A program made the position numbers and the translations under genes. A stretch of 64,000 bases of DNA from Gymnogyps californianus. Taxonomy: Eukaryota > Chordata > Aves > Accipitriformes > Cathartidae. The notes beneath the pieces were generated by a model that ran no database searches, was not told where the DNA came from, and was given only the letters and a program-made list of their open reading frames with translations. Shown in pieces: positions 49,267 to 60,061 of this stretch. Position 1 is the first letter of the stretch. Each line of letters begins with the position of its first letter. The stretch is taken from NCBI RefSeq assembly GCF_018139145.2, contig NC_059476.1:6423501-6487500 (forward strand), read 5' to 3'.

Positions 49267-52200
49267 GTAAGTCTGTCCACTTTTCTGTACCTAAATCTCA
49301 GCCTTCATCTTGCCAAATTAGTAAATTATTAACAAAACGCCCTTCCCCCTCCTCAGTCTAGATCAATGAAGTCCTTTCTCGCATGTGGTCTTCATTACAC
49401 ATTACATAAATATTCATAACAACTGTTTCCCATTCGCTGGTTAGCTTCCTACTCCATAAACTTGTTTTAATACTGTTTTTTTTCTTAGTCTGTTTAAAGA
49501 CCAAGATAATGACAGCATAAACAGAAGCACTTTCAGAGCAAAAAGATGTGGTGCTATTATCTGAACACTTTCCGTTTTCCTTTTCATTAACCTTCTGTGA
49601 TACAAAACTGTTGCCAAGTCACTTTGTGTGATTTACTGGTGAGACAGAAACGCACCCTTTTCCAGTCACTTGGAAAGAGATTATATCCATGTTTTCAGAT
49701 AGAAGTACTAGTATCCAGACAAGTATGTCTATGTGCCCGAGTGTCTTTCAGTGTTAGGAAGCGTTTGCGCAGGGACATTCGCTGCAGAAATTTAACTCTG
49801 GCAGAAGGATCAGGCCAGGGATGTTCCCATCAACCTTGCTGGGATGCCAAAACTGAACCTGTGGTCAATGCTGCGGCACCCAGCTATGACAGTCCTCAGA
49901 CTCCTGCGTGGATTTGGTGTGTTAACTACCTACAACTCCATTTTTTTCTAGTTTCAAGTAACATGTTTACCAAGCGAGTCCATGCTGGAGCTGGTGAAGA
50001 TTGCTGTTGACAGACCTGTAGCAACTGCCATGGGCTGGATGGAAGCACAAGCCCAAACATCTTTGAAAAGCTCAGGGTAGTTTGGATATAAGCCCTGGCC
50101 ATTAGGTTCAGATCTCGGACTTCTTGCTACGGTCTGTCTTTTAGGACAGCCCAGATCTTACAAATTAAAAACTCCAGTGGGCATCAAGCCTCGCTGCCTT
50201 TAGCAATGGATCTGGCAGCACATGGAGATCTAATTGCAGTGTTTGGACCATGGCACACGTGTCCTTGAAAATCACTTGAAGAGCTATGCTCCAACTCCAC
50301 TGCAGCTGCTCATACCCACCACCTTTTCTACTTCAAGAAGGTGCAAGAATGTGGAAGAAAGACAAGGTCTGATTTGATTCTGGGAACAGCATTGGTGTCT
50401 GGATTAAAGCTCTGCAAGTTCCTCTTATCTCCCTTAGGCAGAAGCAGCACAGCCTCTGCAGGCGGGAAAAATCAGAATGATACTCACATTTGTGGACTTA
50501 CTGAAGTATTTGAGTAAATTCCTGAGATCTCATTTCATTTCAAATGTGCTGGTGAATATACTATTCATACCACCAAACTTGGTTTTGCAAGTAATCTTTT
50601 GTCCATCTCATGGGTTTTAAATTTTTAATCAAATTACCTGATACAAAGCTACAGCTTATTTTAAGATGACAGAAGGTAAGGTTGGTTCAGTCTTTGAACA
50701 CAAAGAAAGATCAAATCTGCATTTGCAACACAAATCCAAAGCCCACCCAGATATTCTGAGCCATTCCAAATTTCCTATCAACTTCAATAGGAGTTTCAGG
50801 ATTTGGCTGTTCCTCGTTACTTTGTTCAAGATAAACTTGTAGGTGCGAGGCTTTAAGCCACATTACTCAGATCCTTATTAAACAGGTAGTAAAAAGCTTA
50901 ATGTGCATAGAAAATATTCCTAATTCCAATATCTCTCAGATTGGAAAACTTTCCTAAGGAAAATAGTATGGTCTTTGTTCTGTTAGCAGGAGGGACAAAG
51001 TTAACTATTTAATGCAGACAATTTACAGACTGTAAGAAATTAGAGGTTAAGAATTATTACTTTACATTCAGATTTTCAATAGCCTGAAAATTGAAGGTTC
51101 CCCTGTTTGTTTTGTACTGGAGTCCCTATCTGCAAGTCCAAAAGAGCTGAGAAGGATTTAACTGCCTGTTTGAATACAAGCGTGTCATTAGAAGCAAAAT
51201 TATCCATTTAGAACACGTAAGCAGAGAGTTACAAGGGCCTAAATCACGCACTCACAAGAACTTCAGGTGCATTTTTAAAGCTCCATTATGAAACTGGCTT
51301 TCAGCACTTTGTCATTTCCCTTTTCCGATTTTAAATATGTTCTTGGAGAATATTAAAGACGTCTGTGTTTATTTTGGGCTAAGCATATTAGCTTGAGATA
51401 CTCTTGGACTTGCTGGGCAAATCATCATAGCTCACTTGATACCACTTCTATGAACTACGTTATGATGGTTTAGGGCTCTCCCAGAGACCACTTTCCCTAT
51501 ACAACTGTTTCCTCATTTTATAATAGTTCAATATTCCTTAAGTCCAACTTCTCCTTATCAAGTGTATTTATTAAAGCATCAACATCTTTGTAATTATTAT
51601 TATTGGCAAGGGGAAAGGATTTGTTCTAATTAAGCCAGTATAAAACTAATTATCCAGTGCATTTATATAATATTTTAATTTCATGTTCATCTGTGTTTAG
51701 TTCCTTTTATAAGGTTCCCAGTAAGCTAATAACCTTTTGTGTGTTCTTTCTTCTCTAGAAGAAAGAAACAGCCATCCTTGTTGGGGTTACTTTTAAATCC
51801 TAATACTGAAAGCCCATGTTTTCACGTGGGCTACTGCTTTATTGGTCTGTTCTGTGGCAATTCTTTATTGAGCCCTACTGGCACTGAAAACATCAGCAAA
51901 ACTTGCTTTAAAGGAACCTCCCGAGTGCTGAGCAATCAGACGACCTTCTGCCAGTAAACCGGACACACCTCCCACTGGGGTTTGTGCTCTCGCTCTTCCT
52001 CAGCTATGCATGGACCTAGAGCCAAAATTGTCATGCATTCTTATCAAGCTCAAAGCAGCCTCAGGGCTTAGGCTGATTGAAATCAAATGTTGGCTGGTGT
52101 CTGCTTTGGCTGAGGAGCTTCTCCAGGCTTCATCCTTAGAGTTCAAGGTCACTTCTCTGCCCTGAGAGACACTGTTACTCCTCCAAAAAGGACAACACAA

Positions 52201-52395
52201 ACTGTGGAGGGAGCCTGGTACATTGACAACTTTGTAGTTTAAAAGCCAGTAGACTTGGCTTATGGGCCTTAAGATTGCCCTATCCAAGTTTTATCAGTAT
52301 AAAGCAGAATAAATCCCATGTATTTGCCTTCTTACCTACTATTTTATATTTTAGTGAGATAAAGACACACGCGCAATGCTTGATAGTCAGTGTGG
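49267..52395. other. non-coding stretch, unannotated
   Basis: No gene recognised. The longest open frame (49597-50010, plus, 137 codons, GTG-initiated) has no domain and no ATG start. At 51596-51700 a repeat-free AT-rich patch contains two homeodomain-core sites (TCTAATTAAG and ACTAATTATC, 20 bases apart), possibly regulatory, but unsupported without alignment. Confidence 0.5.
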
Positions 52396-52400
52396 GCTTC
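52396..52400 (+). repeat. target-site duplication, LTR copy 2 (left)
   Basis: GCTTC directly before the TG of the LTR, repeated exactly at 53001-53005. Confidence 0.9.
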
Positions 52401-52659
52401 TGTCCTGGTTTCGGCTGGGACAGAGTTAACTCTCTTCTTAGTAGCTGGTACAGTGCTGTGTTTTGGATTTAGTGGGAGAATGATGTTGATAACACTCTGA
52501 TGTTTTAGTTGTCGCTAAGTAGCGCTTATCCTAAGCCAAGGACTTTTCAGTTTCCCATGCTCTGCCAGCAAGCAGGTGTGCAAGGAGCTGGGAGGGAGCA
52601 CGGCCGGGGCAGCTGACCCCAACTAGCCAAAGGGGTATTCCATACCATGGAACATCATG

Positions 52660-52677
52660 CCCAGTATATAAACTGGG
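52660..52677 (+). promoter_or_regulatory. LTR copy 2 TATA box in inverted repeat
   Basis: Same CCCAGTATATAAACTGGG arrangement as in copies 1 and 3, perfectly conserved. With the intact downstream ATTAAA, this copy has the most complete set of transcription signals of the three. Confidence 0.65.
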
Positions 52678-52862
52678 GGGAGTTGGCCAGGAGGGGCGGA
52701 TTGTGGCTCTGGCATCGGTCAGCGGGTGGTGAGCAATTGCATTGTGCATCACTGTTTTTTTTCCTTCCCCTCATCCCTCCTTTTTTTTGTTATATTCCTT
52801 TTCATTACTATTATTATTATATTTCATTATTACTATTGTTAGTACTATATTTTACTTTAGTT

Positions 52863-52868
52863 ATTAAA
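52863..52868 (+). terminator. candidate LTR polyadenylation signal (copy 2)
   Basis: ATTAAA within TTATTAAACTG, about 190 bases after the TATA box. The equivalent position in copies 1 and 3 is ATTGAA. A variant hexamer of this kind is the expected poly(A) signal for an LTR R region. Confidence 0.45.
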
Positions 52869-53000
52869 CTGTTCTTATCTCAACCCACGAGTTTTACTTT
52901 TTTTTTCCCCCTCTTTCTTCCTCCTCCTCACCCCACTGGGAGGGGGAAGGGGGAAGCGGCTGCGTGGTGCTGAGTTGTTGGCTGGGGTTAAACCACGACA

Positions 53001-53005
53001 GCTTC
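53001..53005 (+). repeat. target-site duplication, LTR copy 2 (right)
   Basis: GCTTC immediately after the LTR's terminal CA, identical to 52396-52400. Confidence 0.9.
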
Positions 53006-54247
53006 ACAATTGACTGTATTAGGCTAACAATATCAGCAAACATTTTGCATACAGACCGTTAAATCAAGATAACTTCTCTTTGGGGTGGATGCTTTCTTTA
53101 CCCGGTTATCATTCATCATCTGTATCAGGAACACATTACTGTGAACTGCTGTTCTGTTCACACACAGAGCAGCAAGGGGCAGCACATCCCCTTTGCTCGA
53201 CGCTGGTCAGCAATGAGAATGGGAATTTGCAACAGGGCCGCACTGCCTGAAGGGAGGGGGCTGTCGTCAGCTCAGGGCTGTGCAACTCCTTATATTTGAG
53301 TTGATGCTTCAACACCCACAGTCAATAAGACATTTTTAGAGAGCTTGTAGATAATTAGATTAATGAGTTGACTCTCCTCAAACACACAATTTGCAGTAAG
53401 CCTTTCTGCTCATTTATTTATTGACTGGCACAGTAATGATATCTACTAAACTTCACTCAACCATCAGGTAATACAAACATATTCTTGCAGTTGGATGCAG
53501 TCAGAAAGGCCAGGCACACTATTGCTGCAGTACATATATTTTCTGAGACAACTGGCAACCTCAAGTTGGTATTAATCATGAAGAAATAGGACTCTAACAA
53601 AGGACCAAATTATCCCTTGCTGGAGTTCTCTGAGGTATGATGTCCACATAAGGATTTTTTTGTAGGGATTCATCTAACCCTTTATTTTTCTATTTGTAAC
53701 GAGATAAGTCAGTCAATCCTCAGGGTAAAAATCCTGGTTGCTCTGAAGAACCACCTTGACAAGCAAGAGAGTTAGAAAGTGCAAGTGCCTTATGCAAAGC
53801 ATCTTATTCACCTCAGCCCAGCAGCTGGAATTCGGGCTTTTAGCATGGAAACCTCTGTCAGTGTCCTTCAGTGATTTCCAAATAACACAGCTAGCAGAAG
53901 CAAAGCAAATTAACAAAAACACCTTGAGTAGAAGATAGTAGAAGTAGCAGGATGGTAGTTAAAGCCTCAGAAGAATGGAAGGAAAGAGCGGTGAATAGCA
54001 GAACACGTAAGTACCCTGCACCTGTGAACTACAGATACTAACAAAACTAGTCAGAAGACAACTTGTTTCTGACAATATCTGTTGTTGAGGCACTTGCTGT
54101 TTTAACAGTATTCAGTTAACTCAGGAAGATGAGTTTAAATAATGAAATTCTGTTCCAGGAGTTTTGAGGAGCCATGCACTCACATGAAGCACACAAAATA
54201 CATGCTTTAAAGGGAGATGAAAAAGCACTGGTATTTTCTTCAGTTTC
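53006..54247. other. spacer between LTR copies 2 and 3, no retroviral internal DNA
   Basis: This 1.24 kb between two same-orientation LTRs was checked as a possible proviral interior. There is no primer-binding-site-like TGG directly after copy 2, no polypurine tract before copy 3, and no gag, protease, polymerase or envelope-like frame; the longest frames are 60-69 codons. Together with the different target duplications this marks it as ordinary host DNA. Confidence 0.8.
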
Positions 54248-54252
54248 ACCAG
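54248..54252 (+). repeat. target-site duplication, LTR copy 3 (left)
   Basis: ACCAG directly before the LTR's TG, repeated at 54838-54842. Confidence 0.9.
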
Positions 54253-54837
54253 TGTCCTGGTTTCGGCTGGGACAGAGTTAACTCTCTTCTTAGTAGCTGG
54301 TACAGGGCTGTGTTTTGGATTTAGTGTGAGAATGATGTTGATAACACTCTGACGTTTTAGTTGTTGCTAAGTAGCGCTTATCTTAAGTTAAGGACTTTTC
54401 AGTCTCCCATGCTCTGCCAGCAAGCAGGTGTGCAAGGAGCTGGGAGGGAGCACGGCCGGGGCAGCTGACCCCAACTAGCCAAAGGGGTATTCCATACCAT
54501 GGAACGTCATGCCCAGTATATAAACTGGGGGGAGTTGGCCAGGAGGGGCGGATTGTGGCTCTGGCATCGGTCAGCGGGTGGTGAGCAATTGCATTGTGCA
54601 TCACTGTTTTTTTTCCTTCCCCTCATCCCTCCTTTTTTTGTTATATTCCTTTTCATTACTATTATTATTATATTTCATTATTACTATTGTTAGTACTATA
54701 TTTTAGTTATTGAACTGTTCTTATCTCAACCCACAAGTTTTACTTTTTTTTCCTTTCCTCCTCCTCACCCCACTGGGAGAGGGGAGGGGGAAGCGGCTGC
54801 GTGGTGCTGAGATGCTGACTTGGGTTAAACCACGACA
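54253..54837 (+). mobile_element. solo LTR, ERVL-like endogenous retrovirus, copy 3
   Basis: A complete 585-bp LTR closest to copy 2, sharing its diagnostic blocks; by eye only a few per cent of positions differ, plus a 6-base deletion in the ACTTTAGTT region and shorter T/C runs. TATATAAA is at 54517-54524 and ATTGAA replaces the ATTAAA seen in copy 2. Its own ACCAG duplications show a separate integration event. There is no internal retroviral DNA beside it. Confidence 0.93.
54512..54529 (+). promoter_or_regulatory. LTR copy 3 TATA box in inverted repeat
   Basis: CCCAGTATATAAACTGGG again intact, as in copies 1 and 2. Confidence 0.65.
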
Positions 54838-54842
54838 ACCAG
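54838..54842 (+). repeat. target-site duplication, LTR copy 3 (right)
   Basis: ACCAG after the terminal CA, identical to 54248-54252. Confidence 0.9.
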
Positions 54843-57420
54843 TTAGACTGAATGGAAAAATTTTACAACTTAGGCTAAGCAAGTCCTTTCTGGGATCTTA
54901 CCGTGACTGGTATGAGAAATGAGAAAAGCCACGCAGAAGTGCAATTGGCCCAGAATTAGCCCCTGACAAGGCAATTAGCACCTGCAAGGCAAAGGGACCC
55001 AGTCAGTCTCAGCAGACTGGGGACTATAAATGCAATAGAAAAATCAAAATTACTCAGTGAAGAGGTCTAAGCTGAACAGGCACACAGGGGAAAGAGCTCA
55101 TTAATAACAGCAGAAGGAATAACAACAAAAAAAAGCAGCAATTGACAGCACTAGAAATGTAGAAATCCAAGACCTTGTCAAGAGTCAGACAAAGCACAAA
55201 TCCCCACAACAGAAACAATGCTGCACAGCTGGCTATCAGAAGGGTTAATGAAAAAACTAACTTCTTCCACCAGCTTTTGCAAAGCTGTAAGGCAAAAAGC
55301 ATCTGCTATAATATGTTGTAAAGCAGCAGATAGAGCAATAGTGAGCTAAATTGTAAAAAGTGAGATTGGGGTTGGGGGCACTTATTTTAGAGGAAACCAA
55401 TAAAGCAGAGATACTGCTCTGTAATGAATGTGACATTTTTGGTGAAAAGCAGCAAACTGTTCATCCAAGTGATTATCAGCTGGAGAATAGAAGTGTCCTG
55501 TCTGTGTGATGGTGTCAGATGCTGGTGCATGCGCCAGGATGGGGCCAGATGCCTCAGGCAACAGAAAGCAAACAGCCAGAGCATGGAGAGCAAGCTCTCA
55601 CTAAAGTGTGGGACCTAAACGCATATTGGGGGGGAAGTTTAATAAAATATGGTGGCTGCTATGTGGATGCAAAGGGTCAGTTCATTAGAAATGCAGGGGA
55701 ATAAAACATCCCATACAGAGAGTAAGGATGGATTCCTAGAGCAGGCAGAGATCAGAGCTGAAAGGATCTGTGTGGTCCATGAACCATATACCCCCCCCGG
55801 CTCTCCTGCTGCGGTGTGTTATCTGGTCATAAGGAAAGAGGACCTAATCCTTTGCTTATAGACCCAGGAGTTCCTGATAAACAGATACAGAGGAACACAT
55901 CCTACTGCCTACAAAGGCAGAAATTCTGAGTGAGAATGAAAATATTTAAATGCTGCGCATCACTGGGTTTACGGATGGTATCCCTAAAAATAATTTTTAA
56001 AAAATACCAAATTTGTAGTAGCTATTTGAGCTACACTTGGCACTCCAGAAAGAAGCATGGCAAGTAGTGTAACGCTAGGGAGGAGACAAATACACCAGTA
56101 ACGTGAGGTTGGGAAGAGCAGCTTTGGAAAAGGCCTGAGCAGTTAAGCTTCAGCAGCAATGGAAAGTTTTCTTGACAGTTGTCAAAATGCTCTTAAAACA
56201 GCACTGCAGCATCTTATCATAGTTGATACCGGTCTCAATGCTTCGATGATAAGCTGGCTGTTTGTACGAACAGCTCGCTCTCACTGACCTAAATACACAG
56301 GAACAGCAACAATAGATGCAACTGCCACGTACATCTAATTCAGCCAGTTGTCCGGGAAGTGCCCCAGCAGCACAGCTCTCCCAGCAGATCTGGGGAGGGT
56401 GAGCCCTGCAGGAGACAGGGGCTGAGCCAGCAGCACTGTCCTTCAGGCACTGGCTGGGCTGGGAAGGGTCCTGGGAGCTGGAAGGGCTCTTACAGAACTG
56501 ATGCTGGGAGCAATGAGAGCTGACAGAGGGAGCATGCAAAGCACAGCTTGGTTTGGGGGTCACAACTCCACCACCACAACACAGGATGCATCAAAAATAG
56601 GTGACTGTGCTCATAAGTGGCAGTAGGATAGGTTATCCAAAGTTGTCTGATGGCTACATGAAGTTGCTTCTCCAAACGTACGTACAGTATAGTAGGTGAG
56701 GTCATCTGCAGTCCCCAAGGTGGATGTAGAAGATGCTAAGTCGGGTTTTTCAACTAAGTCTGAGAAACACAAACTTCAAGAAGCAGGGACAGCAGCACTG
56801 AAGGCATCAGAACCAAAACTAATGGAGTTTGTTACCCGACCGCAGCATTGCTAATACAAAAACTACAGATCAGTACAAAACAAGGTGGTATTAGGAAATA
56901 CTTACAGGCACCAGCTTTCTGTATTTCATGAATGTTGGGTTTTATGAAGGCCATTGCTGTATTTTGCCTGAAAAAGGAAGATAAAGGGGACTGTCCCTTC
57001 TTAAAGGATTGCACCCTAAGCCAGACGAAGGATGGCTGACGTCTCCTAGAGGCATTTTTTTCCGGGAAACAGCGATCAGTGACAACTTGCACACTGCATT
57101 TAACAAGTGACTGGTAATCAGCTTAAGAGCTACCTGAAAATTTAGGAAGTCTTCAGTGCCAGAGAACGGATGGGATGAGGACACATCCCACACTGGAAAT
57201 GTTTTTTCTTACCCTAGAAAACATAGCTGAACTGTACCTATGTGAAACAAGGCTTCCTCCAGGTTTTCCACATATAGTTTAAGCTGATGTTTTAAACAAT
57301 TATATTATTTATTATTTACCCATTACATTAAGACTTGTTATGTTCCTAACGGTATACTCTCACAAAGAAAATAGCACAGAACAATGCCGTGTAGGGTATT
57401 ACCTATGTAACCAGGCTGAA

Positions 57421-57460
57421 GTCTACAGTCTGAGGTCTACAGTCTAAGGTCTACAGTCTA
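57421..57460 (+). repeat. 14-bp tandem repeat, about 2.9 units
   Basis: GTCTACAGTCTGAG, GTCTACAGTCTAAG, then GTCTACAGTCTA: a short minisatellite with one substitution between units. Confidence 0.9.
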
Positions 57461-59999
57461 CCAGCATACATCTTTGCTAGCCCTCATGTTCTCCTATTTA
57501 TGTGGAGGATTTGCCTAATTCTCCAACAACCCCAAGCATAAATATGATTGAAAGTATAATTAGGAGTATAAACATACGGCAGAATATACAAGTCTTTAGG
57601 TATCTGGTATGTGTGCATTAAAAGCTCCTTTGAAAGAAAAAAAGTCTCCTGCAAAAACGTCCATATCGGCACAGGAATTGCTGATAACCACTGTCCCCTG
57701 TGGGAGATGTATCTTCCTTTCCAAGAGCATGGCGATCTCCCAGGACAGTGCATGAGCAAGAATACTTTATCTAGCTGCAATCCAACAGGAGCTTAGGATA
57801 CGTGAATATCCTTACCAAAACAGACGCATCACTACTGCAAATCCCTACTTTTTGGAGGGTTAAAAATTTATAGAATTTGCTTAATCGGAAAATTGTAATG
57901 AGAACCATAATGATGCCAGGTGGTAAGGTATTTTTATGAGCATCAAGTCTAAACAAATATAAATCCAATAATTTGGTTCAGTCTTGCTCCACAATTTGGA
58001 GATAGGCTCAGAGATAAGTTATGGAGAAAAGCTACACTTAGTATGTTAAGTCTTCAGTGCAGTGGGTAGATCTCCCTTGAGAGTTCATCCATCCAGAGCC
58101 AAAACCCCCTTAATTTCTTTTTGCTGGCAAAATTGCTACATAAAATATATGCCTATTTGTTTCTGTGCATTACCAGGTTAATACTACTGAATTATAAAGT
58201 GAAAAAGACCCCAAAAAGACATTATCTCCTAGTAGATAAAAATATGTAGGGAAAAAATACAATAAAAATTCTTCCTGATAGCTTTGGCAATAGATGTTTG
58301 GAAAATTAAACATGTATTTGTCAGTGAAAAAAGACTGTGGGGTGAGGGGGAGGAAAGGGGCGAAAAAAGTTTAAAACTGCTGAAATAAATCTATGATATG
58401 TATTTAGCATCCTTGTTCTTCCAGTATATCCTGAAGACCTAACCTAGCTTCCCTCGCAAACTGATGAAAAGGAAATAATTCCAACCTAAGGAACTTCTCT
58501 GAAATTTTTCCTTTTAACCTTTTTACCTGTCACAGCCAGAGTCCAAATTCTGAAGCCGGAGATTGTTTCCTGGTTGCAAGTTTAATCATCCACTTACATA
58601 GATTAATGGATTTTAAACAAGACAAAATATGATGGTTTTTCTTTAGCCTGACTTCCCATTAACCTGAGATTTAATTAGAGCATATCTTTTAGAAAGACAC
58701 ACAGACCTGATGTGTGTGATGATATTACTACTACTTATAATTAACAGTCAGAAAGGATTAGGAATACATCTTTTCACCTAGGGAAGCGATATCTTACTTC
58801 CAGTTTGATTATTTCTGTCTCAGACTTTCTACCACCAGTTCTTGTTCCAAGCTTTGATTTTTACTTTAGAGATGCTACCTTCAGCGTAATCAGGTCGTAG
58901 GGCCTTCAGCCAGGGGTTAAATATTGACCCTGACCTCATTTTTTTTCAAGCCTGTGGCCATGTAAGTCTATCCCTCACAACACTGAGGTAGGCATCAGTG
59001 TGCAGTGTGCCAAATGTGTGCTGTCCCTGGGAGGAAAGATTTTCCTGCCAGCTTTCTGCATAGGTACGTAACTGCAGCTAAGCTGTTGCTTAACCTGCTC
59101 TGGAATGTAAGAGCTGCACTATTATAGTGATTGGTATGCCATCGGTCATTAAAATGCATTAGTAAACATAAATGTAGGTTACTTAGCCAGCTTTCGGTGT
59201 AATTGATCCATAGTCTTCCTTAAGTATTTCCAGACTTATCCCTTGGTGGATTTAAAATTAAGTATATCATTTATAATGGATAACGCATGACAAATTAATG
59301 TAGAGGAAATAAAAGCCGTTCATACATAAACAGTTGGTAAAAACTCAAGAGGTACAGAAGTACCAGTCAGGAAGCCAAAGTTTAGAACTCCTGCCAAAAC
59401 TCATCTGATGCTATTTGCTGATCAAGGGGCGGAATCCTTGCAAGCAGAGGACGTCTGCAGCCAGTCTGCACCACGGAGCACTGGGGGTGCAGGCAATGCT
59501 GCTGTTCAACTGTATGTTCCTCAGGGGTCTCCGGTTTTGCAAAACCTTCCTTCTCCAGAGACATAGGAATGATCTATTTTAATAGCATCATTAAGGCTTT
59601 TACTGAATATTAGAACTTACACAAGCAAGCTACAAAATTTGCTGCCACATGAATGTCTGTCTTTGAACAATTAATTTTGTTTTTATGAAGCAACATTCTC
59701 TTTAAAATACGCTGTTCTGATGGACATGTGCAAAGTACTATTAACTGGGAAGGTTAACTGGAGAAATGGAACATGCTAGGTTCTATGAAATTTAATATAC
59801 AAGCTAAAAATAAATTAGAGATGCATAAGTTACAAACAGTGGATCCTTATAAAAGTAGCTGTGCAAATAAAACACAGAGAAGTTTCCTGAGTGGAATATC
59901 ACAGGCATTAAACTGACAGCTGGGGAAACAAATGCTTCTTTCCAGGAAATCCAATCTTTATTTTGTGATTAATATTAGCTGATAAATGTTCTCATCTTT

Positions 60000-60061
60000 A
60001 ATAGTTATTTGCTTATGCAAATAGTTATTTGCTTATATATTGGCAATAGCTCCCCCCCCCC
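60000..60061 (+). repeat. 20-bp-spaced duplication followed by C(10)
   Basis: AATAGTTATTTGCTTA at 60000-60015 recurs identically at 60020-60035, then after about 16 bases an uninterrupted run of ten C residues occupies 60052-60061. Both are simple replication-slippage sequence. Confidence 0.85.

Larger units (their letters stand above)
52401..53000 (+). mobile_element. solo LTR, ERVL-like endogenous retrovirus, copy 2
   Basis: A complete 600-bp LTR of the same family as copies 1 and 3, with the same TGTCCTGGTTTCGG start and ACCACGACA end, flanked by its own GCTTC duplications. It keeps a TATATAAA box (52665-52672) and, alone of the three, an intact ATTAAA poly(A) signal (52863-52868). It shares a block with copy 3 (GAGCACGGCCGGGGCAGC near 52598-52615 and GGATTGTGGCTCTGGCATCG near 52698-52717) that copy 1 lacks. 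Length differences from copy 3 are mostly T- and C-run expansions. No adjacent internal retroviral sequence, hence solo. Confidence 0.93.

Noticed and set aside
49597..50010. 137-codon plus-strand frame, the joint longest in the window
   Set aside because: It starts at GTG with no upstream ATG, has no recognised domain, and no exon structure supports it.
52401..54837. A provirus bounded by LTR copies 2 and 3
   Set aside because: The two LTRs carry different target duplications (GCTTC and ACCAG), each perfect on both sides, and the 1.24 kb between them has no primer-binding site, polypurine tract or retroviral reading frame.
56150..56563. 137-codon minus-strand frame rich in cysteine, serine and proline
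   Set aside because: It follows a GC-rich patch that biases against stop codons. No signal peptide, domain or splice support.
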